Positions 55,386-64,000 of a stretch of DNA of 64,000 bases are shown piece by piece (position 1 is the first letter of the stretch; each line of letters begins with the position of its first letter). A program made the position numbers and the translations under genes. The stretch comes from Spirosoma endophyticum. GTDB lineage: Bacteria > Bacteroidota > Bacteroidia > Cytophagales > Spirosomataceae. A model generated the notes under the pieces. It did no database searches. It saw only the letters and a list, made by a program, of their open reading frames with translations, and was not told where the DNA came from. The stretch is from positions 186,001-250,000 of the forward strand of contig NZ_FOLQ01000001.1 of the NCBI RefSeq assembly GCF_900112365.1. Reading direction: 5' to 3'.

Positions 55386-56504
55386 ATGAATAAAGTTACT
55401 AGGCGTGGTTTTGTCGAAAGGATTGGATTAGGGCTTGGCGTAGCGGCTACATTACCCTCTTTTGCTTCACAGCTTGAGATGGTCTCTCCGAACCAGGCTG
55501 GAAAAAAATTAAACGTTGCTCTTTGTGGGCTAGGCCGCTATGCTAACGTCCTTAAACAAGGACTAAGCACATCGCATTATTGTCATTTGGCGGGTGTGGT
55601 AACAGGCACGCCCGATAAAGCAAGTCAATGGAAGAAGGACTATGCTATTCCAGATAAGAATATTTACTCTTATCAGAATTTTGACCAGATTAGAAACAAC
55701 CCTGATATTGATTTGGTCTATATCACCTTACCCAACGGTCTGCATAAAGAATATACCATCCGGGCGGCTCAAGCAGGCAAACACGTGATTGTTGAAAAAC
55801 CAATGGCCTTTACAGAGAAGGACTGCCAGGAAATGATTGATGCCTGTAAAAGTGCGGGGGTGCAATTAGCCGTTGGCTATCGGTTACATTACGAACCTTA
55901 TCATCTAGAAATCAAAAGACTTGGTCAAGAAAAAGTGTTTGGCCAAGTACGACTAATTGATGCTTCACTTGGCTATCGGTTGGCGGGCATAAGCCCTGAT
56001 GATTGGCATTTGAAAAAAGCGATAGCGGGGGGAGGACCCCTCATGAACCTCGGCGTTTACTGTGTGCAAAGTAGCCGCTATGTATTAGGCGAGGAGCCTA
56101 TATCCGTTACGGCTCAGTTTGGTCCAGTCACCATGCCTGATCTATTCAAAGAAGTGGAGGAGAACATCACTTGGCAATTAAACTTTCCCAGCGGAGCTAT
56201 ATGTACCTCATCAAGCATGTCAGATTGCAATATTGATCGGTTCTTCGCTTCGGCTGACGAAGGCTACTTTGAACTTAGTCCAGCCCTCAGTTATGGACCC
56301 TTCAAAGGAAAAACCACGCAAGGCGTACTCAATTTTCCGACCATCAATCAGCAGGCTGCAATGGTCGATGACATTGCCAACTATTTGTTGGCCAACAAGC
56401 CGTTACCCACTCACATCTCTGGCGAAGAAGGACGAAAAGATATGAAGGTATTGGAAGGTATTTATCGAGCAGCAACTACCGGAAGAAAAGTAAATCTGAA
56501 GTAG
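55386..56504 (+). CDS. Tat-exported GFO/IDH/MocA-family oxidoreductase
   Basis: 372 aa. The N-terminus MNKVTRRGFVERIGLGLGVA is a twin-arginine signal, so the enzyme is likely folded with NAD(P) in the cytoplasm and exported. The Rossmann part shows LNVALCGLGRYANVLKQGLS and IDLVYITLPNGLHKEYTIRA, then HVIVEKPMAFTEKDCQEM with the EKP motif typical of the family. The C-terminal domain contains GGGPLMNLGVYCVQSSRYVLG. Periplasmic members act like glucose-fructose oxidoreductase on sugars. Substrate unknown. It is a single unit closed by a long hairpin shared with fbp. Confidence 0.9.
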   Translation: MNKVTRRGFVERIGLGLGVAATLPSFASQLEMVSPNQAGKKLNVALCGLGRYANVLKQGLSTSHYCHLAGVVTGTPDKASQWKKDYAIPDKNIYSYQNFDQIRNNPDIDLVYITLPNGLHKEYTIRAAQAGKHVIVEKPMAFTEKDCQEMIDACKSAGVQLAVGYRLHYEPYHLEIKRLGQEKVFGQVRLIDASLGYRLAGISPDDWHLKKAIAGGGPLMNLGVYCVQSSRYVLGEEPISVTAQFGPVTMPDLFKEVEENITWQLNFPSGAICTSSSMSDCNIDRFFASADEGYFELSPALSYGPFKGKTTQGVLNFPTINQQAAMVDDIANYLLANKPLPTHISGEEGRKDMKVLEGIYRAATTGRKVNLK

Positions 56505-56597
56505 AAAATTGCACTTTTTAGCGTCTTAAGTCTTCTATGCGTTTGCTAATTTATAAAATAATCACGTAACATAATTCGTAGTTATACAACTAAAACA

Positions 56598-56652
56598 GAA
56601 ATAAGTCAATAATTGTCACCTTATTATTGGGTGATAACTATTGACTTATTTC
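56598..56652. terminator. Bidirectional terminator between the GFO/IDH gene and fbp
   Basis: A 23-position stem (56598-56620 with 56630-56652), with one mismatch and one G-U pair, closes the loop TTATTATTG. The outer arms begin GAAATAAGTCAAT and end ATTGACTTATTTC. It lies between two convergent genes. Confidence 0.88.
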
Positions 56653-56699
56653 TTGATTTCATACATCACCTCTACTAAAACTTTATAATAGTAGTAAAG

Positions 56700-57722
56700 C
56701 TATTTGAGCAAACTAACCAGGTTATCTACCATTACTGGGGAGCCAATGTATAAAGGGGTTCGCTGGTGTAGGCTGGTTGGCTTGATATCCAGAACGGCCT
56801 GATGCCCCGACGTAGCTAAACAGCCCGCCATCTCGGCCAGAAATGCGAGCGGAAAGGCTTCGTACAGCAATCGAAGTTTGCCTTCTTTATTCTTCTTCGT
56901 AGGTGGGTACAGATAAATTCCTCCTTTCAACAGATTCCGGTGAAAATCAGCGACCAGCGATCCGATGTACCGTGCCGTGTATTGATTACGGCGGCAAGAT
57001 GTTAGATAATCCCGAACGCCGTCTTCGTACCCATCAATGTTCCCATCATTGCAGGAGTAAATCTGGCCATTAGCGGGACTGTGAATATCAGGATGTGATA
57101 GGATATACTCGCCCAGGGATGCATCATACGTAAACCCATTGGCGCTATGGCCCGTCGTGTAGACCATAATGGTCGATGAGCCGTAGAGAATATACCCGGC
57201 TGCCACCTGACGACGCCCGCCCTGTAGAAAATCAGCCATGGTTGGTTCGCTACCAATGGGCGTAATGCGTCGATAAATGGAAAAAATTGTACCGATTGAT
57301 ACGTTCACGTCAATATTGGATGACCCATCCAGCGGGTCCATTGCCACTACGTATTTGCCGTTATTATTACCGGTATAAATTATATCCTCCTCTTCTTCTG
57401 AAATAATAGCGCAGGCTTCGCCCCCATTTGTCAGCGCCCGTTTGAAGCGAATATTCGCAATCATATCCAGTTTTTGCTGGCTTTCTCCCTGTACATTCTG
57501 AACGCCCATGCCACCTGTTAGGTCAATTAAACCAGCCCGGTTCACCTCCCGATGAATAATTTTTCCAGCGAGTGCAATGTCGCGCAGTAATTGCGATAGT
57601 TCGCCAGTGGCGTACGGGAATGCCGTTTGCCGGTGCATGATGTACCGGTCCAGCGTTACCCCGACGGGTAGGGCTAGTGGATGCGAAGCGGTGATGACTA
57701 CGTGTTGGACGTCCATAAGCAT
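56700..57722 (-). CDS. fbp: Fructose-1,6-bisphosphatase, class I
   Basis: 340 aa. Fbp removes the 1-phosphate of fructose 1,6-bisphosphate, the key irreversible step of gluconeogenesis. Motifs: ACAIISEEEEDI, the metal and substrate site VVAMDPLDGSSNIDVNVSIG, and YIGSLVADFHRNLLKGGIYL, which is typical of class I. The start may be the ATG at 57722 or at 57716 (MDVQ). The gene follows the uronate cluster on the same strand, separated by a hairpin. Growth on galacturonate yields pyruvate and triose phosphate, so fbp beside these genes makes metabolic sense. Confidence 0.96.
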   Translation of the reverse strand: MLMDVQHVVITASHPLALPVGVTLDRYIMHRQTAFPYATGELSQLLRDIALAGKIIHREVNRAGLIDLTGGMGVQNVQGESQQKLDMIANIRFKRALTNGGEACAIISEEEEDIIYTGNNNGKYVVAMDPLDGSSNIDVNVSIGTIFSIYRRITPIGSEPTMADFLQGGRRQVAAGYILYGSSTIMVYTTGHSANGFTYDASLGEYILSHPDIHSPANGQIYSCNDGNIDGYEDGVRDYLTSCRRNQYTARYIGSLVADFHRNLLKGGIYLYPPTKKNKEGKLRLLYEAFPLAFLAEMAGCLATSGHQAVLDIKPTSLHQRTPLYIGSPVMVDNLVSLLK

Positions 57723-57816
57723 ATAAGGAGAAATTTATTTGAATAGATAGTTTACAGAGTTTATAGGTTTATAGACAGGATTTATTGTTTTATGATAGGT
57801 TGTTTTGGTTTACGGT

Positions 57817-57870
57817 ATTCAGTGTTCGGTGGGCTGATGCGAGCGGTATTGACGCGCCAGCCCACTGAAT
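57817..57870 (-). terminator. Hairpin after exuT
   Basis: ATTCAGT (57817-57823) and GGGCTG (57831-57836) pair with CAGCCC (57858-57863) and ACTGAAT (57864-57870), with a 7-base bulge on the left. It lies just after the exuT stop on the minus strand and marks the end of the uronate cluster. There is no long T-tract, so strength is uncertain. Confidence 0.6.
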
Positions 57871-57879
57871 CCCATAAAT

Positions 57880-59199
57880 CTAAATTACTGGTTCAGATTC
57901 AGGCGTTTCGAGCCTGACCGGTTGCATGGTCGGCGTCAGCAAGTGCATGACCACCCAGGCCAGCATGTAGGCCGATCCGCACATGAGAAAGATAATACTA
58001 TAGCCCCCCTGCGCATCACCCGCCTGTTTATAGCTGTCCAGAATACGACCGACGATCTCTGGGAATATAATACCTCCTACCGAACCCGCCATACTACCAA
58101 TTCCCACGATTGAGCTAACAGCCCGCTTGGGAAACATATCAGAAGCAGTCGTGAAAATATTGGCACTCCACGCCTGGTGAGCCGCACCAGCCAGGCCGAT
58201 CAGCGCAACGGCCCCCCAGATCCCTGGTCCGAAGCGAACGGCAATAACCGGCAGGACCAACAAAGCAAAAATGAACATTGAGGTTTTGCGCGCCCGCCAG
58301 ACTGTCCATCCCCGGCTGATCAGTGCCGATGACAGGTAACCTCCTCCAATACTACCGATGCTGACCAGGGTGTAGAGTACCGCCAGATACAGGTTGGGCT
58401 TTTTGGTATCGAGGTGGAATGTAGTCGCAAAATAATCCTGCAGCCAGAACAGGAAAAACCACCAGATCGGATCGGTGAGCATCTTACCGAAGACAAACGC
58501 CCAGGTCTGTCGAACGCTCAGCAATTTAGCCCAGGATACCGGTTTGCCATGATCGGCTACTTCGTCCGGTGTGGTTTCATTGTCGCTGTGTATGTAGTCG
58601 AACTCTTCCTTCGAGAGTTTAGCCTGCCTGGCGGGTATCTGATACGTAAAATGCCAGAATATCAGCCAGATAAAGCCAACGGCTCCGGTTATGATGAAGG
58701 CCATTTCCCAGCCATAAACCCCCAGAATCCAGGGCACCAGTATGGGGGCTACCACGGCGCCAATATTGGCGCCTGAGTTAAAAATACCCGTTGCCAACGC
58801 CCGTTCTTTTTTAGGGAACCATTCAGCTACGGTTTTGATGGCTGCGGGGAAGTTTCCGGCCTCCCCTAATCCCAACCCGATCCGGGCTATAATAAAGCCA
58901 AACGTACTGGTTGCCAGGGCATGCCCCATTGCTGCCAGGCTCCAGAAAATAATAGAGATGGTATATCCCATCTTGGTACCGATCCGGTCAATAACGCGCC
59001 CGAAAATCAGCAGTCCAATGGCATAGGCCGCCGAGAAAACCTGCACAATACGACTAAAATCCAGCTCCGACCAATTAAATTCCTTTTCCAGCGTCGGTTT
59101 CAGCAACCCAACAACCTGGCGATCGAGGTAGTTAATGGTCGTGGCAAAGAACAACAGCGCTACAATGGTCCAGCGGTAACTTCCCAGGGGTTTGTTCAT
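57880..59199 (-). CDS. exuT: Hexuronate transporter, MFS
   Basis: 439 aa with twelve membrane helices (WTIVALLFFATTINYLDRQV at the start is the ExuT-type N-terminal signature, with NYLDRQVVGLL). It imports galacturonate and glucuronate with protons. Features include RIGLGLGEAGNFPAAIKTVA and EWFPKKERALATGIFNSGAN in the cytoplasmic loop between helices 2 and 3 and helices 4 and 5, typical of the family. The ATG overlaps the eda stop by four bases (ATGA), so the two are co-translated. It is the last gene of the uronate run before fbp. Confidence 0.93.
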   Translation of the reverse strand: MNKPLGSYRWTIVALLFFATTINYLDRQVVGLLKPTLEKEFNWSELDFSRIVQVFSAAYAIGLLIFGRVIDRIGTKMGYTISIIFWSLAAMGHALATSTFGFIIARIGLGLGEAGNFPAAIKTVAEWFPKKERALATGIFNSGANIGAVVAPILVPWILGVYGWEMAFIITGAVGFIWLIFWHFTYQIPARQAKLSKEEFDYIHSDNETTPDEVADHGKPVSWAKLLSVRQTWAFVFGKMLTDPIWWFFLFWLQDYFATTFHLDTKKPNLYLAVLYTLVSIGSIGGGYLSSALISRGWTVWRARKTSMFIFALLVLPVIAVRFGPGIWGAVALIGLAGAAHQAWSANIFTTASDMFPKRAVSSIVGIGSMAGSVGGIIFPEIVGRILDSYKQAGDAQGGYSIIFLMCGSAYMLAWVVMHLLTPTMQPVRLETPESEPVI

Positions 59200-59864
59200 G
59201 CGGGTTGTGGAACAAAAGGTGTAACAATCTGAACCAGTGATGCGATCCTATCGCGTAAGGCCGCCGGGTCCCCGCTATTACCAGCAAACAGTTGAGAACC
59301 GATACCTACCGCCGTGACACCGGCTTTAAACCAGGCATTCAGGCTCTCGCTGGTTGGCTCAACGCCCCCGGTCACCATGAGTTTCAGCCAGGGCATTGGG
59401 CCTTTAATAGCTTTAATAAAATCCGGTCCAACTACGTTTCCCGGAAACACTTTCACCAGGTTAGCGCCCAGCAACGTGGCCTGATAGATTTCATTCAGGG
59501 TTGAACCCGCTGGCATCCAGGGGACACCCCGCTCCCGGCAAACATCGCCTACAGCCGCCGTGATGACGGGCTGCACAACGAAATCAGCGCCCGCATCAAT
59601 AAAGCGGACGGCATCCTCCGGTGTCAAAATCGTACCGATGCCCAGCGCCATGTCAGGGCAATTTTCCCGCACATAGCTTATTAACGTAGTAAAAACCGAT
59701 AGCGCCTTGTCGCCCCGATTGGTAAATTCAAATACCCGCAGGCCACCCTCATAACAGGCCTTCACAATCGCCTGCGCGTGGTCGGCATCGGCGTGGTAGA
59801 AGACGGGAACGATTGGGTTATGAACAACCAGGTCAAAAATCTTATCTGTTGAAAAAACGGACAT
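59196..59864 (-). CDS. eda: KDPG/KHG aldolase
   Basis: 222 aa, cleaving 2-keto-3-deoxy-6-phosphogluconate to pyruvate and glyceraldehyde-3-phosphate. Features: PVFYHADADHAQAIVKACYE, RVFEFTNRGD, the block GIGTILTPEDAVRFIDAGAD, FVVQPVITAAV, VKVFPGNVVGPDFIKAIKGP with the Schiff-base lysine, and LKLMVTGGVEPTSES. The standard E. coli Glu and other active-site residues are not all in identical places but the fold is clear. It starts 4 bases after kdgK and overlaps exuT. The glyceraldehyde-3-phosphate formed is the gapA substrate. Confidence 0.93.
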   Translation of the reverse strand: MSVFSTDKIFDLVVHNPIVPVFYHADADHAQAIVKACYEGGLRVFEFTNRGDKALSVFTTLISYVRENCPDMALGIGTILTPEDAVRFIDAGADFVVQPVITAAVGDVCRERGVPWMPAGSTLNEIYQATLLGANLVKVFPGNVVGPDFIKAIKGPMPWLKLMVTGGVEPTSESLNAWFKAGVTAVGIGSQLFAGNSGDPAALRDRIASLVQIVTPFVPQPA

Positions 59865-59868
59865 AGTG

Positions 59869-60897
59869 TTAGGTTATTGAGTTTATAGTGTCCAGGCGTT
59901 TGGCAATATCGGCCACCGTCTGGTCCGTTGCATCGCCAAGTTCCTGCAACTTACCGAAAGCAGCGGCAGCGGCAAAATCTACTACGTCCTGAGGGGCATG
60001 CTGATGATAAAGTCCATAAATCAGACCCGCCATAAAACAATCGCCACTACCCACCCGGTCAACGACCGAATCGGTTAGCCATTCGGACGAAACATAGGGC
60101 TGCCCCTCGACATACAACGTAGTGAAGTAACGCAAGCCTGCTGGTGGCTGATCAAACCGGAATGTATTGGCCACTACTTTACAGCGCGGAAACCGCTCCT
60201 GAATAGCCGCCGACGTAGCCCGGGCATGTTCCACATAATCAGCCGGTTGTCCTTTGGCATGAATGTGTTCATCGACCGGAATACCCAGCAACGCATTCGC
60301 CGACCAGATATTTCCCATCACTACGTCGCAGTACTCGATCAACCCAGGCATAATGTCGGTGGGTGCCATGCCGTATTGCCAGAGCCGCGCCCGGTGATTC
60401 AGGTCGATCGACACGGTAATGCCCTTTGCCGAAGCTGCGGCCATTAACTCCTGACAAGCTCCGGCCACGGAGGCACTCAGGGCCGGACTAATCGCGCTGA
60501 CGTGCAGCCAACTGGTATCCTGTAAAATTACATCCCAGTCAACTTTACCAACCGCCAGTTCAGAAAATGACGAATGAGCCCGGTCATAAATAACACTTGC
60601 GTTTTTGAGATCCGTTCCCTGCGACAGGTAATAACTCCCAACCCGCTGCCCGAACCGAACAATGCCCGATGGATCAATTCCCTTATTACCAATGTAGGTA
60701 ACAATGTCGTCGGCTAATGAATTTTCGGGCAGAACCGTACTGTATTTCACGGGTACATGCCAGTTTGCCAGTGCCGTCGCTACGTTCAGTTCGGCACCGC
60801 CCACAAAAACCGGCATGGCTGCCTGCCGAATCCATTCACCGTTGGCCACCGGCGAAAACCGCAATAATAATTCACCGAAGCAACAGACTTTTGCCAT
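59869..60897 (-). CDS. kdgK: 2-keto-3-deoxygluconate kinase (PfkB family)
   Basis: 342 aa. It phosphorylates 2-keto-3-deoxygluconate at C6. The PfkB signatures are visible: an N-terminal GxG region with PVFVGGAELNVATALANWHV and, near the C-terminus, DRVGSGDCFMAGLIYGLYHQ with the catalytic Asp. The substrate is inferred from its place between uxaC and eda, the exact next pathway step. Other PfkB members are possible by sequence alone. It starts 23 bases after uxaC and is followed by eda after four bases. Confidence 0.9.
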   Translation of the reverse strand: MAKVCCFGELLLRFSPVANGEWIRQAAMPVFVGGAELNVATALANWHVPVKYSTVLPENSLADDIVTYIGNKGIDPSGIVRFGQRVGSYYLSQGTDLKNASVIYDRAHSSFSELAVGKVDWDVILQDTSWLHVSAISPALSASVAGACQELMAAASAKGITVSIDLNHRARLWQYGMAPTDIMPGLIEYCDVVMGNIWSANALLGIPVDEHIHAKGQPADYVEHARATSAAIQERFPRCKVVANTFRFDQPPAGLRYFTTLYVEGQPYVSSEWLTDSVVDRVGSGDCFMAGLIYGLYHQHAPQDVVDFAAAAAFGKLQELGDATDQTVADIAKRLDTINSIT

Positions 60898-60920
60898 GTA
60901 TTATACCATCAACAATTCCA

Positions 60921-62351
60921 TCAAATACGTAACGCCATCGGCTTACTGCTGAAACCAAAATACGTTTTAGCATTGCCATAACAAATATTCTGTACAATCT
61001 GGCCCATCCAGTCGATGTCGTCGGGTAGTTCGCCGTTTTCAATGTCATTGCCGAACAGGTTGCACAGAATCCGGCGGAAATATTCATGACGTGGATACGA
61101 CAGAAAACTACGCGAATCCGTAAGCATCCCGACAAACCGGCTCAACAGACCCATATTGGAAAGAGCATTTAACTGGCGTTCCATACCCTCTTTTTGATCC
61201 AAAAACCACCAGCCTGAGCCAAATTGTACTTTACCGGCCACCGATCCGTCGTTAAAATTACCGATCATGGTGGCCATGAGATCGTTGTCGGCGGGGTTCA
61301 GGTTATACAAAATGGTCTTGGCCAGTTTGTCCTGACTGTCCAGCCGGTCAAGGAATTTGGCCAGCGCACGTGCCTGCGAAAAATCGCCGATGCTGTCCCA
61401 GCCTGTGTCGGGACCAAGTTGCCGCAACATGCGGGAATTGTTATTCCGTAGGGCTCCTAAGTGAAACTGCTGTGTCCAGCCTTTTTCCCAGTCCATCTCG
61501 GCTAAATAGACCAGCATCGCCGATTTAAACTGTAGTACCTCCTCTCCGTTCAGCGACGCGCCCGATCGAATTTTATCAAAAATCGCCTGGATTTCGGCTT
61601 CGGTGTAGTCCGCTGCGTAAATCTGTTCCAGGCCGTGATCCGAGAGTTTGCATCCCATAGCGGCAAAATAATCATGTCGCTGGCGAAGGGCATCCAGAAA
61701 ATCAGCCAACGTAGTAACCGATAGTTGGCTGGCAGCTTCCAGCCGCGCAACGTATTGATTGAACGTAGCCGCGTCTTCCACCGCCATCGCTTTGTCGGGC
61801 CGGAACGTAGGCAACACACCAATGTCAAAGCCCGTATTGGCCAGCGTCTGGTGATGTTCCAGCGAATCCACCGGATCGTCAGTCGTGCAAACGGTTTCCA
61901 CGTTCATACGACGTAGTAGATTCCGCACCGAATACTCTGGCGACTGCAATTGTTCGGTACAGGCATCATAGATTCGGCGGGCATTTTGACCGTTCAGCGT
62001 TTCTGTTATCCCGAAATACCGCTTTAATTCCAGGTGTGTCCAGTGATAAAGCGGGTTTCGGACGGTATACGGCACGGTTTCGGCCCATTTCTGAAATTTG
62101 GCAAAATCCGTCTGATTACCCGTACAAAAGCTTTCGTCTATCCCATTCGAGCGCATGGCCCGCCACTTATAATGGTCACCATACAACCAGATTTGTGTCA
62201 GGTTCTCGAATTGCTTATTCTCAGCCATCTGATCGGGCGGCAGGTGGCAGTGATAGTCGATAATAGGCATCGGCTTGGCGAACTCATGGTAGAGTTGCTG
62301 GGCCGTGGGGGTTTGCAACAAAAAATCGTCGTTCAGAAAGGGCTTTTTCAT
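60921..62351 (-). CDS. uxaC: Uronate isomerase
   Basis: 476 aa. UxaC isomerises galacturonate to tagaturonate and glucuronate to fructuronate. It belongs to the amidohydrolase superfamily. Features are PIIDYHCHLPPDQMAENKQF with the metal-binding His pair, KWRAMRSNGIDESFCTG, TTDDPVDSLEHHQTL and RFVGMLTDSRSFLSYPRHEY near the end. The inverted repeat upstream at 62352-62454 separates it from uxaA. The product tagaturonate needs UxaB to reach altronate, but no uxaB is visible here. Confidence 0.96.
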   Translation of the reverse strand: MKKPFLNDDFLLQTPTAQQLYHEFAKPMPIIDYHCHLPPDQMAENKQFENLTQIWLYGDHYKWRAMRSNGIDESFCTGNQTDFAKFQKWAETVPYTVRNPLYHWTHLELKRYFGITETLNGQNARRIYDACTEQLQSPEYSVRNLLRRMNVETVCTTDDPVDSLEHHQTLANTGFDIGVLPTFRPDKAMAVEDAATFNQYVARLEAASQLSVTTLADFLDALRQRHDYFAAMGCKLSDHGLEQIYAADYTEAEIQAIFDKIRSGASLNGEEVLQFKSAMLVYLAEMDWEKGWTQQFHLGALRNNNSRMLRQLGPDTGWDSIGDFSQARALAKFLDRLDSQDKLAKTILYNLNPADNDLMATMIGNFNDGSVAGKVQFGSGWWFLDQKEGMERQLNALSNMGLLSRFVGMLTDSRSFLSYPRHEYFRRILCNLFGNDIENGELPDDIDWMGQIVQNICYGNAKTYFGFSSKPMALRI

Positions 62352-62357
62352 GGAATT

Positions 62358-62453
62358 AAAGAGCGAAAGGGTGAATGAGTGAAAGAATGAAAGGTGGAAT
62401 CAGCTATTCGCTCTTTCGCACCTTCACCGCGACGGCGGACCGCTCTTTCACAC
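62358..62453. repeat. GAGTGAA-type inverted repeat with a GC-rich insert, between uxaA and uxaC
   Basis: The left arm (about 62358-62392) has words like GAGCGAAAGGGTGAATGAGT; the right arm (about 62406-62453) has CGCTCTTTCGCACCTTCA and a final CGCTCTTTCACACA, with a GC-rich block in between (62427-62441, CCGCGACGGCGGACC). Removing this block lets the two arms align over more than 20 positions with 17 matches. It fills the gap between the uxaA stop (62455) and the uxaC start (62351). Confidence 0.8.
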
Positions 62454-62454
62454 A

Positions 62455-63999
62455 TTATAAAGAAACACCCCGTTTCCAGGGGATGAAATCATCTTGTCCG
62501 TGGCGAACGGCCGCTACGTCCAGTTCACCACTGGCGACGCGGATAATCTGTTCCAGCAATCGTTCGCCAGCCTGTTCGATCGTTTCGTCACCATCGATAA
62601 CCGTACCCGTGTTGACATCAATAATATCAGGCATTCGATTGGCTAAGGCCGTATTGCTGGAAATTTTGAGTACGGGCGCAATTGGGTTGCCCGTTGGCGT
62701 GCCAAGGCCCGTTGTGAATAAAACGATCGTTGCACCAGAAGCCACCTCAGCCGTCGTAGATTCGACATCATTGCCGGGCGTACACAGCAGATTCAAACCT
62801 GGTTTAGTTACCAGTTCGGGGTAATCGAGAACGGCCACCACCGGCGACGAACCGCCTTTTTTGGAAGCACCTGCCGATTTCATGGCATCGGTGATTAGCC
62901 CATCCCGAATGTTGCCCGGCGATGGATTCATATCGAATCCAGATCCGGCTTCTTTGGCCCGCAGCGCGTAAGTGTTCATCAACTCCTTAAACCGGTTAGC
63001 CGTTTCAGCATTGACGGCGCGGTCGCAGAGTTCCTGCTCAACCCCGCAGAGTTCGGGAAATTCAGCCAGAATGACTGTCCCACCCAGGGCAACAACCAGA
63101 TCGGATGCGTGTCCAACGACAGGATTGGCCGAAATCCCCGAAAACCCATCCGAACCACCACATTCCAGCCCAATTGTCAATTTACTGAGTGGCGCGGGTT
63201 TCCGAACACAGGCATTTGCCTGCATCAATCCCGCAAACGTTTGCCGGAGCGCCTGGCCAATCAGTGATTCTTCGGTGCCAATGCTTTGTTGTTCAAGCAC
63301 AAACAGGGGTTTATCGAACTGTGGATTCCGTTTCTGAATCTCCTCCTGCAACATCCCCACCTGCGCGTTCTGGCAGCCCAGGCTCAGCACCGTCGCCCCT
63401 GCTACGTTCGGGTGGGTAATATAACCCGCCAGCAATCCGCACAAGGCCTGCGCATCCTGACGGGTGCCACCACAACCGCCATCGTGCGCTAGAAATTTCA
63501 CCCCATCGACATTTGGAAAGAGCGGCAGTTGCCCCCCTAATGACTGTTCTGCCGTTTGCAGGTCGGCCTGTAGAACCTCTTCAACGGTATGCCCCGCCTG
63601 GACCAACGCCATCAGCTCCTGCGTCTGTCGCTGGTACGTATGCCGTCGACCGTAACCGAGGTCGTTTACCAACGCTTCTTCCAGCACCTGTATGTTGCGA
63701 TTTTCGCAGAAGACGAGCGGAATAACTAGCCAGTAATTGGCCGTCCCCACGCGTCCATCGGAGCGATAATAGCCCATAAACGTCTGACTCTGCCACTGGT
63801 CAACGGCTGGCGGAGTCCACTGATACGAAGGTGTGTTCAGGTCATAGCTGTTCGTCGCATGTTGTACGTTAAACGTCGTCAGTCGCCCGCCCATCGGAAT
63901 GGTATGTTTGGCTTTCCCGACCAGGACGCCATACATCGTGATCGAATCGCCGGGGGAGAATGCCTGAACAGCCAGCTTATGCTTGGCCGGAATGGCTTC
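62455..63999 (-). CDS. uxaA: Altronate dehydratase (5' end outside window)
   Basis: About 515 codons are visible; the frame runs open past the right edge of the window (EAIPAKHKLAVQAFSPGDSI precedes the apparent start MYGVLVG at 63936). UxaA dehydrates altronate to 2-keto-3-deoxygluconate. The N-terminal SAF-type part is seen from EAIPAKHK on, then the GD/AH domain: TFMGYYRSDGRVGTANYWLV, KFLAHDGGCGGTRQDAQAL, LTIGLECGGSDGFSGISANP, GSGFDMNPSPGNIRDGLITD and a final block. It is the first visible gene of the uronate cluster. Nothing to the right can be judged. Confidence 0.95.
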   Translation of the reverse strand, partial: EAIPAKHKLAVQAFSPGDSITMYGVLVGKAKHTIPMGGRLTTFNVQHATNSYDLNTPSYQWTPPAVDQWQSQTFMGYYRSDGRVGTANYWLVIPLVFCENRNIQVLEEALVNDLGYGRRHTYQRQTQELMALVQAGHTVEEVLQADLQTAEQSLGGQLPLFPNVDGVKFLAHDGGCGGTRQDAQALCGLLAGYITHPNVAGATVLSLGCQNAQVGMLQEEIQKRNPQFDKPLFVLEQQSIGTEESLIGQALRQTFAGLMQANACVRKPAPLSKLTIGLECGGSDGFSGISANPVVGHASDLVVALGGTVILAEFPELCGVEQELCDRAVNAETANRFKELMNTYALRAKEAGSGFDMNPSPGNIRDGLITDAMKSAGASKKGGSSPVVAVLDYPELVTKPGLNLLCTPGNDVESTTAEVASGATIVLFTTGLGTPTGNPIAPVLKISSNTALANRMPDIIDVNTGTVIDGDETIEQAGERLLEQIIRVASGELDVAAVRHGQDDFIPWKRGVSL

Positions 64000-64000
64000 C

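Overview
The window looks like chromosomal DNA from a Cytophagales bacterium (phylum Bacteroidota), probably Spirosoma or a close relative. Evidence: many Bacteroidota-type -7 promoter elements (TAnnTTTG), starts without clear Shine-Dalgarno sites, a Porin_10-type porin, a GMC dehydrogenase paired with a Tat-exported subunit 3, an HU/CCDC81-SPOR membrane protein, a DUF4142 protein, and a TonB-folC-trmB gene order. The genus is an inference from gene content. I saw no rRNA, tRNA, CRISPR array, insertion sequence or prophage.

Layout. 1-5000: 3' end of lpxK, a porin, and a two-gene GMC dehydrogenase module. 5400-13930: pyrG, yidC, a TPR/periplasmic-binding protein, hemL, a family 2 glycosyltransferase and a small membrane protein. 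13990-18840 is more accessory: a 51-aa basic protein missed by length cut-offs, unknown and secreted proteins, a DUF4142 protein, a GT-C-like membrane protein ending in a 38-bp perfect palindrome, and an Xre/RES toxin-antitoxin pair. 19121-23247: gyrA and a TPR protein. 23793-25270: an Xre regulator and dapD on the minus strand. 25271-26444 is an AT-rich gene-free stretch with a strong hairpin and a symmetric cluster of TTAGTAAAA repeats upstream of gapA. 27528-30425: minus-strand trmB, folC and tonB-like genes, divergent from menD. 32591-37417: an acyltransferase, a DinB/YfiT protein, lipoproteins and a collagen-like lipoprotein.

38168-41143: siroheme sulfite/nitrite reductase plus SUMT (cobA), with an elaborate leader. 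Then kup and hisS (minus), a diheme cytochrome c, an M61 protease (minus), and a plus-strand set of TPR protein, outer-membrane barrel and HU-SPOR membrane protein (47964-53995). A divergent methionine aminopeptidase, an orphan Imm8-like immunity protein and a Tat-signal GFO/IDH/MocA oxidoreductase follow. From 56700 to the right edge a minus-strand cluster encodes galacturonate/glucuronate catabolism (uxaA, uxaC, kdgK, eda, exuT) followed by fbp, which would let the cell make hexose from uronate-derived triose. UxaB is not in the window.

The most unusual signal is a family of intergenic inverted repeats whose arms are built from short degenerate words (ATGATGA/TCATTCA, GAGTGAA/TTCGCTC, GTCGACAGTC and others). 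At most of their sites they fill the space from one stop codon to the next start codon. Two copies have a GC-rich block inserted in one arm, and one copy appears to encode the hydrophobic core of a lipoprotein signal peptide. Other leads are near-leaderless promoters at the porin, hisS and xre genes, a hexanucleotide repeat inside the spacer of a sulfite reductase promoter, and the gapA upstream repeat cluster.
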